In this document: piece after piece, positions 58,631 through 64,000 of the stretch
Position numbering within the stretch: the stretch's first letter is position 1
Layout: the number at the start of each line of letters is the position of its first letter
Assembly: GCA_963844235.1 (NCBI GenBank)
Contig: CAWJNF010000001.1
Span: 310,001 to 374,000, forward strand
Direction: 5' to 3'
Source: CAWJNF01 sp963844235
GTDB lineage: Bacteria; Actinomycetota; Thermoleophilia; Gaiellales; Gaiellaceae
Length of the DNA stretch: 64,000 nucleotides
The notes under the pieces: generated by a model
Databases searched by the model: none
Told to the model about the DNA's origin: nothing
The model's input: only the letters and a program-made list of their open reading frames with translations
Made by a program: the position numbers and the translations under genes

Positions 58631-59825
58631 TTGCGGCTAAGAAGCGGAGTCCGCAGACTGCTCGTGCTCGCCACTGTCGCGCTCGGGCTCGTCGCCGTGC
58701 CAACGGCGTCGGCCTGGACGGTGACGATGACGGCCAACCCGAGCTTCAAGCGGACGTACCACTGGGACATCGAGAAGAGCGTCAGCCAGCCGACGGTCAC
58801 CCTCGGTGTCGGCGAGACGGCGACTGTGACGTATTCGGTCACCGTCACGTCGACCGGGTTCACGGACAGCGACTGGCGCGTCGACGGCACGGTGGACATC
58901 ACGTCCGATCCGGACATCCAGATCAACAGCCTCGTTGTCTACGGAAACGCGCCGGACAACTTGCCGGCCAGCGTGACGTGCGTTCCGGACCCGCCCTCGA
59001 CGCTGGGCGCCGGCATGAACTGCACGTACGGCAGGGCGCTGCCCAACGCGAACGACCGCACGGCGCTCATGCGGGCCACGGTGACGGATCTGAGCACGGG
59101 GGCTAACGGTGGACGCGTCGTAACGAAGCCCTACAGCTTCGCGGGCGTCGCTCCGCAGGAGATCGACGAGTGCGTAGCCGTCACCGACTCGATGGCCGGC
59201 AACCTCGGTACGGTGTGCGCGGGCGACGCGCCGAAGACGTTCACGTACTCGAAGACGATCGGCGGCTACGCAGAGTGCGGCGACTTCGAGGTGGATAATA
59301 CGGCGAGCCTTCCTGACGAACGACACGGGCGCCACCGGTTCCGACGGCGCAAGCGTCGACGTGAGCGTCCCGTGCGAGCCGCCGGCGAACGGCTGCACCC
59401 GCACAATCGGCTACTGGAAGAACCATGCCGGCCTCGGCCCGCAGGCCGACGCCGTCACGCCGCTGCTCCCGATCCTGCTCGGCTCGGCGGGCGGAGCGAA
59501 GACGCTGAACGTGACGACGGCGGCGTTCGCGGTCCAGCTGCTCGAGATGAAGGGCTCGAACAACGTCAGCGCCTCGTCCAACGGGATCAACAAGCTATAC
59601 GCCCAGTTGCTGGGTACGAAGCTGAACGGTGCGAGCGGCGTCGACATCACCTCCGTCTCGGCGACGATCGCCGCGGCGGACGCGTTCCTGGCGACCAACA
59701 ACTCGCTGAGCTGGATCGGCCTCTCGGACGCGCAGAAGGCGACCGTGCTCGGCTGGATGACGACACTGGACAACTACAACAACGGGCTCGTCGGGCCGGC
59801 TCACTGCGGCGAGGACGAGAGCTGA
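58631..59825 (+). CDS. Secreted surface protein with repeat-like beta domain (one frameshift)
   Basis: TTG start after GGGAGAGA; signal peptide 'LLVLATVALGLVAVPTASA'. The first 220 residues resemble bacterial DUF11/Ig-like adhesion modules ('ITSDPDIQINSLVVYGNAPD'). After a frame change near 59305 comes 'NGCTRTIGYWKNHAGLGPQA', a C-terminal module seen on secreted actinobacterial proteins. About 397 residues. Likely exported to the cell surface. It ends at a hairpin terminator. Confidence 0.65.
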
Positions 59826-59883
59826 CGTCATAGCCGTACCACCGGCGGCCGAGTGCTCTCGCTCCCGCCGCGACGATGTCACG

Positions 59884-59908
59884 ACCGGGGAGGCTCAGCC
59901 TCCCCGGT
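59884..59908. terminator. Bidirectional rho-independent-type hairpin
   Basis: ACCGGGGAGG-CTCAG-CCTCCCCGGT, 10-bp GC stem followed by CCCTTT, between two convergent genes. Confidence 0.75.
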
Positions 59909-59921
59909 CCCTTTCTGGGGC

Positions 59922-60302
59922 TTACACCAACGGCGGTACGGCGCCCTGGCCGGCCACGCGCTCGGGGTCGGCGTCCTCGCCGCTCTCAAAATGGCCCTCC
60001 GCCGGCCACGGTGCCAGCAGGAGCAGAAGCCGGGAGTCCTCGAGCGCCCGAACGGCGTGGCGCTCGCCGGGCGCGAACGTCGCCAGCGTCCCGGGCTCGC
60101 ACTCCGCGTCGTGGCCGTCCACCCCAAGCGAGACACGCCCGCTTACGACCTGGAGGACGGCGCGCTCGCGAACCTGGTGGTCGCCCATCTCCTCGCCGGC
60201 CTGCAGGTCGATCACCACCGCTCGGCAGGCGGACGTGGAGAAGAGAACGCGCGGCTCCCGCTTGCCCGTCGCCTCGATGGAGGGGAGATGCCAGCGATCC
60301 AC
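59922..60302 (-). CDS. Cupin-domain protein
   Basis: About 126 residues from GTG 60302. 'AVVIDLQAGEEMGDHQVRER' (first cupin motif), 'VLQVVSGRVSLGVDG' and 'PGTLATFAPGERHAVRA' (second motif) are present. A one-domain metal-binding cupin; substrate unknown. Much longer antisense frames through this region are shadows of the opposite-strand genes. Confidence 0.7.
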   Translation of the reverse strand: MDRWHLPSIEATGKREPRVLFSTSACRAVVIDLQAGEEMGDHQVRERAVLQVVSGRVSLGVDGHDAECEPGTLATFAPGERHAVRALEDSRLLLLLAPWPAEGHFESGEDADPERVAGQGAVPPLV

Positions 60303-60392
60303 GGCGGCACCGTACCAGGCTCTGACGGCGAGGGTTCGCCGAGGGCCAGAGCGGGTAGATGAAGTGAGCAACCAACGAACAGGAGGTCGACT

Positions 60393-60758
60393 ATGGAGGT
60401 CGATATCTGGCGCTACCGCGATGCTTCCTATGCCGGAACTGACATCACCGGCTTCGGCGTCGAGGCGCTCGACGGCTCGATCGGCAAGATCGACAAGGCG
60501 ACCGACGATACGACGGGGAACACGCTCGTCGTGGACACCGGTCCATGGATCTTCGGCAAGAAGGTCATGCTTCCGGGCGGGGTCATCGACCGCATCGACA
60601 GGGACGAGGAGAAGGTCTACGTCAACCGCACGAAGGACGAGATCAAGAGCTCGCCCGAGTACGACGACACGATGTACGAAGATGAGGCATACCGCGGCGA
60701 GCTCGCCGGCTACTACGGGCCAGGCGGGCGCGGCTACCGCGACTGGCCGCTCGCGTAG
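60393..60758 (+). CDS. PRC-barrel-domain protein
   Basis: 121 residues, ATG after AGGAGGTCG. 'FGVEALDGSIGKIDKATDD', 'LVVDTGPWIFGKKVMLPGGV' and 'IDRDEEKVYVNRTKDEIKSS' are the PRC-barrel strands found in photosystem and RimM-like or stress-related proteins. Cytoplasmic; partner unknown. Confidence 0.75.
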   Translation: MEVDIWRYRDASYAGTDITGFGVEALDGSIGKIDKATDDTTGNTLVVDTGPWIFGKKVMLPGGVIDRIDRDEEKVYVNRTKDEIKSSPEYDDTMYEDEAYRGELAGYYGPGGRGYRDWPLA

Positions 60759-60814
60759 AGCGCGCCGGTCCCGGACGCAGGCTCCGAACGCAGGATAGGC
60801 GCGCGGGTGCTGCC

Positions 60815-61095
60815 TCAGGCGAGCAGCTCGAGGTAGCGCCCGCGCCATTCCTCGTCGGAAACGGAACGACGGAAGAAGTCCTCGAGCACGTGCCGTGGCG
60901 TCGCGCCGTCGGCGACGGCGCGGAGGCACACCGTCAGCGGCGAGCAGGCAGTCGAGCAGATCCGGGTCGACTCGGGCTACCCGAATCGCCTCGTCGAACG
61001 CGTAGATCATCCTCTCGGCCTCGCGGGCCGGGCAGCGTCTCCCGCAGCTCCGCCCGCAAGGGCTCGAGGTCGACGAGCTCCCAATTGATCGGCAC
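60815..61095 (-). CDS. Small hypothetical protein, about 93 residues (frameshifted)
   Basis: GTG 61095, 'INWELVDLEPLRAELRETLP', then 'AERMIYAFDEAIRVARVDPD' and 'VLEDFFRRSVSDEEWRGRYL' to TGA 60815, in two or three frames. Helical, no family recognised. Two single-base changes suggest sequence error or early decay. Confidence 0.45.
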
Positions 61096-61184
61096 GGTCG
61101 TTGAACTATGCGCGAATCATCGGCCAACCGCAATGCCGAACGGGAGGAATCGGGCTCCGGCAGCCGAAAGGGCCGGACGACACC

Positions 61185-62213
61185 GTGAAGCTCGCGATCT
61201 TCATTGCCTGGCTGGCGGCCGCCCTCGCGACAGCTGCCGTCGCGTCGGCCAGCGACCAGGCCTACATCTCCTGGCGGCTCGGCGACCAGGATGGCCATCC
61301 CACGGTCACGTGGAAGATCACGGGCTCGACGAAGTGGTACGTTGGCGCCATCCAGATCGCCTCCGACCGCCGCGTCACGGCCAGCGGCCACTTCCTGCCG
61401 GAGAACGTGGTCGCGTACGAGGTGCTCGAGCCGGACCGGGCGCCGGGCTTCTGGGCCGGCCCGGTCGCGCTCCAGCCGGGGACGTACTACGGTCGCCTGC
61501 GGCTCCGCTTCGACGGTTCGTGCAGCGCAAACTGCCAGTCCGCCACGTCGGTGCGGTCGTTCAGAATCGACCCACCTCGGCTGCGGGGGCTTCGCTGGCA
61601 GGCGAGGGGAGGTGTCGGCCGCGTGATCGTCTCGTGGACCAAGCCGCGCAACGGCTGGTACGTGAGCATGGTCGTAGTGGACGACAACCGTGCCTTCTCG
61701 AGCCCGGAGGATGCTGTCGCCTGGCCCAAAGCGCCGGCGAGGACGCGCTGGGCCTCGACGCTCCTGAGTCGCGACCGCTACCACGTGCGGCTCCGCGTCC
61801 GGCACGCCAGGTGCGAGTCCTGCGTATGGACGTCCTCCGCGAAGATCGTCGACGTGAAGCGGGCCAACAGCCCGCCGACGCTGAAGCCGGCCAGGTTCGA
61901 GCTGGCACGGCGAGACGCGAAAACGCACCGGCACACATGGAAGGCGACCTTCGTCGCCTGCGACCGGACTCGTGGCGCCCTCAGGCTGCAGATCCGCGAG
62001 GAGACCGGGCGCATCGGACGCAAGGCCACCGACACGCGGACACGTGCTCGCCGCCTCGCCGAGCCCGGCGGATGCCACACCTACACGATCAAGAGGCGCT
62101 CCGCTTTCCCGTTCCGGCCCGGGAGGTTCGTGCGGGTCACGATCCAGGTCCGAGACGGGCTCGGCGTCTGGAGCCTCGAGACGCGCAAGTTCGTCTGGAC
62201 GACTGCAGCCTAG
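61185..62213 (+). CDS. Secreted protein of unknown function, 342 residues
   Basis: GTG 61185 begins a signal peptide 'MKLAIFIAWLAAALATAAVA'. The mature chain has repeated Trp-rich beta segments ('AYISWRLGDQDGHPTVTWKI', 'NGWYVSMVVVDDNRAF'), which suggest fibronectin-like or Ig-like domains. Two Cys pairs occur ('CSANC', 'CESC'). No catalytic motif. Confidence 0.6.
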   Translation: MKLAIFIAWLAAALATAAVASASDQAYISWRLGDQDGHPTVTWKITGSTKWYVGAIQIASDRRVTASGHFLPENVVAYEVLEPDRAPGFWAGPVALQPGTYYGRLRLRFDGSCSANCQSATSVRSFRIDPPRLRGLRWQARGGVGRVIVSWTKPRNGWYVSMVVVDDNRAFSSPEDAVAWPKAPARTRWASTLLSRDRYHVRLRVRHARCESCVWTSSAKIVDVKRANSPPTLKPARFELARRDAKTHRHTWKATFVACDRTRGALRLQIREETGRIGRKATDTRTRARRLAEPGGCHTYTIKRRSAFPFRPGRFVRVTIQVRDGLGVWSLETRKFVWTTAA

Positions 62214-62258
62214 GTCGCGGATCCCGCCTCGAAGGGCGAGGGTTCCCGACAGGGAGGC

Positions 62259-63230
62259 CTACGGCACGAGCGTCACCGGGATCTCGACCAGGCCCGGCAT
62301 GGTGCCGGTTCCGGCGGCGTCGTCGGCCTGGAGCTGGATCAGACCGTCCTGCTCGTCGGCGACCTCGAAGGCGAGCTCGGTCTCGTAATCGCCCCGGCAG
62401 CCCGTGCCGCAGGTCGCAGTCGTGAAGTCCTCGACCAGGACGTTGCCTGCTGCGTCGAGGATCCGCACGGTGACCGTCGCCTCGAAGACGTTCGCCGTGC
62501 CGGCGATCAACAGGGGGCTCTGCACCTGCGCACCGATCCCGGGAGTCGCGACCGTGATCGCGGGCAGCATGTCCTCGTAATCCGCCCGGGTCTGCGGGTG
62601 GTCGAGAACGATGCCTTCGCCGGAGAAGACGTCGACGGGCTCCCCATCGAGCTCGAAGTTCACTCCCTCGACCGTCGGGAACTGGGTCAGCGTGTATACG
62701 ACCTGGGCGAGGCGCATCATCGTCGAGAGGCTGCCGCCGCCGGACTCGAACTCCGAGCTGAGATCAACGGTGGCGACGCCCTCCTCGATCGAGACGTCGA
62801 GGAGCTGCGTCCCCTCGGGGATCGCGGTCGAGACCCCCGCCGCCGTCTCCACGTCGGACGGGCCGGCTAGGAGCGCCTCGAGCGCCGCCCGCGCCACAGC
62901 GGGCGTCGACCCTACCGTCCGCGGGGTGCTGAAGAGCAGCGGCCCGAGCTCGATCTCCGTGCCCCCTTCACCGGTGAGCGTCCCGGCATCGCGTGCGAGC
63001 CACACCTCGAGGGCAATGGTCTCCTCAGGCTGGGTCGTTGTGGCGGGGGGCTCCGTCTCGGCTGGGGGCTCCGTCTCGGCCGGGGGCTCCGTGGTGGCGT
63101 CGGGCGACGGCTCGGCTGGCTGCGGCGCGGCGGGAGGGCTGGGAGCCGCCCCTTCGGGCTCGCCGCCGCCGCACGCGGCCATCGCAAGGGCGAGAACGGC
63201 GGCAGAGAGGGCAAGCGCGAGCGGTCTCAT
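62259..63230 (-). CDS. GerMN-domain lipoprotein with Gmad2-like C-terminus
   Basis: Signal peptide with lipobox 'LAMAAC', then a Pro/Glu/Thr linker made of repeated 'PPAETE' units. The GerMN (sporulation/spore germination) domain follows: 'VARAALEALLAGPSDVETAA', 'EEGVATVDLSSEF', 'QVVYTLTQFPTVEGVNFELD'. The end resembles Gmad2 ('VQSPLLIAGTANVFEATVTV'). In actinobacteria such lipoproteins occur beside LpqB/MtrB-type histidine kinases; a kinase remnant lies just upstream. Confidence 0.78.
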   Translation of the reverse strand: MRPLALALSAAVLALAMAACGGGEPEGAAPSPPAAPQPAEPSPDATTEPPAETEPPAETEPPATTTQPEETIALEVWLARDAGTLTGEGGTEIELGPLLFSTPRTVGSTPAVARAALEALLAGPSDVETAAGVSTAIPEGTQLLDVSIEEGVATVDLSSEFESGGGSLSTMMRLAQVVYTLTQFPTVEGVNFELDGEPVDVFSGEGIVLDHPQTRADYEDMLPAITVATPGIGAQVQSPLLIAGTANVFEATVTVRILDAAGNVLVEDFTTATCGTGCRGDYETELAFEVADEQDGLIQLQADDAAGTGTMPGLVEIPVTLVP

Positions 63231-63249
63231 CGGTGATCGTTTAGACGCC

Positions 63250-63504
63250 TCATCGCGTCTGAAGTTCCCACTCGGCTGAATCCTTACCGCCTCTTAACGC
63301 AGCGTCTGGCTGGTCATCTGACGGGTTCGTAGGCAGCCTGAGCGTGAAGCGCGAGCCGGCGCCGGTCTTGCTCCACGCGTCGATCTCGCCGCCTAGCAGC
63401 CGCGCGTTCTCGATCGCGATCGCGAGCCCGCTGCCGCTGCCTGCGAGGGATCGGCCTTGTAGAGGCGCCAGAGAACGTGCGCGTAGAGCTTGTCGCCCAT
63501 GCTC
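63250..63504 (-). pseudogene. Histidine kinase remnant (HATPase C-terminal end only)
   Basis: 'SGLAIAIENARLLGGEIDAW' and 'KTGAGSRFTLRLP' are the G2-box end of a sensor kinase. Upstream, 'WRLYKADPSQ' is in another frame, and then the SDR gene begins, so about 300 residues of kinase are absent. A truncated relic next to the GerMN lipoprotein. Confidence 0.6.
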
Positions 63505-63509
63505 TCTCC

Positions 63510-64000
63510 TTACCAGGGCAGCGCCGGCTCGCCGGCGGTCCAACCACCGTCCACGGGAAGGACGACGCCGGTCACGGCCGACGCGAGCGGGCTCGCGAGG
63601 AAGACGATCGCGCTCGCGACCTCGCGCGCCTCGAGCAGGCGCCCGAGCGGGATCCGCCTCGTCGCGGCGGCGGTGAAGGTGGCGTTCTCGAAGAACGCCT
63701 CTGTCATCGGCGTGCGGGTGAATCCGGGAGCCACGGCGTTGACGCGCACGCCGTGCTCGGCCCAGTCGATCGCGAGCGAGCGGGTGAGCGCCGCGACGCC
63801 TCCCTTCGCCGCGGTATAGGCGGCCTGCTGGGGCAACGAGACGAGCGCCGCCTGGGAGGCGACGTTGACGACTGCGCCCGGAGCGGCCCGGAGCAGCGGC
63901 CCGAAGGCCTGGGATGCCTGGAAGACGCCGAGGAGGTTGACCTCGAAGTTGCGGCGGAAGTCCTCGGCGTCGAGCTCGTCGACCGGTGCGTTGGCGGTGA
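63510..64000 (-). CDS. SDR-family oxidoreductase (partial, 5' end beyond window)
   Basis: 'RRNFEVNLLGVFQASQAF', catalytic 'YTAAKGGVAALTRSL' (Y-x3-K), 'GVRVNAVAPGFTRTPM' and C-terminal 'ASAVTGVVLPVDGGW' identify a classical short-chain dehydrogenase of the FabG type. The cofactor-binding N-terminus is outside the window. Substrate unknown. Confidence 0.88.
   Translation of the reverse strand, partial: TANAPVDELDAEDFRRNFEVNLLGVFQASQAFGPLLRAAPGAVVNVASQAALVSLPQQAAYTAAKGGVAALTRSLAIDWAEHGVRVNAVAPGFTRTPMTEAFFENATFTAAATRRIPLGRLLEAREVASAIVFLASPLASAVTGVVLPVDGGWTAGEPALPW

Noticed and set aside
59922..62078. 718-codon minus-strand open frame
   Set aside because: Only the end is the cupin gene. The remainder is antisense to the PRC-barrel and secreted-protein genes.

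Overview
The two ends of the window (1-9577 and 57057-64000) are very GC-rich and read like ordinary chromosome of an actinobacterium. Thermoleophilia or Gaiellales is my guess from gene style only. They carry an AraC-type regulator tail, VOC proteins, a nitrilase-superfamily hydrolase, a PuuD-type glutamine amidotransferase-fold hydrolase, a secreted BNR-repeat protein coupled to a secreted alpha/beta hydrolase, an enoyl-CoA hydratase, an ornithine-cyclodeaminase-type dehydrogenase, secreted proteins of unknown role, a GerMN lipoprotein and an SDR.

Between them lies about 47.5 kb of lower-GC DNA that is a nearly complete siphovirus-type genome. It is inserted in an EamA/DMT transporter gene, whose 3' half is at the left edge and 5' half at the right edge. 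The phage is opened inside its own MuF-type minor head gene: the body of that gene is at the left edge and a short C-terminal stub at the right edge. Closing the phage into a circle gives a conventional order: TerS, TerL, portal, scaffold, capsid, head fibre and connectors, MuF, then (across the junction) HK97-gp10-like protein, tail terminator, major tail protein, G/GT chaperones, tape measure, tail tip, fibres and lysis genes. A plus-strand early block (32.3-35.8 kb) faces a minus-strand repressor and replication block (20-32 kb). I found no integrase or transposase.

The regulatory switch lies at 32.1-32.3 kb: an Xre-like repressor gene, a 7-3-7 palindrome and a strong promoter for the rightward early genes. 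Replication genes include a prim-pol/P4-type helicase beside a repeat-rich, origin-like region, a RecB/Cas4-type nuclease, a single-strand-binding candidate and a TOPRIM protein. Cargo-like genes include an intact beta-helix protein and a DUF1996 secreted protein. Lysis and penetration functions are rich: a papain-family peptidase, a GH19 lysin with an apparent NlpC/P60-like tail, small membrane proteins, and a tape measure whose end appears to carry metzincin, M15-like and transglycosylase motifs.

Most phage genes are broken by single-base frame changes, often in G/C runs, while the flanks have few. Sequence error in this segment or true decay are both possible. For broken genes I give the whole gene span as reconstructed by hand from overlapping frames. 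Those reconstructions are inference; the individual motifs are visible in the sequence.
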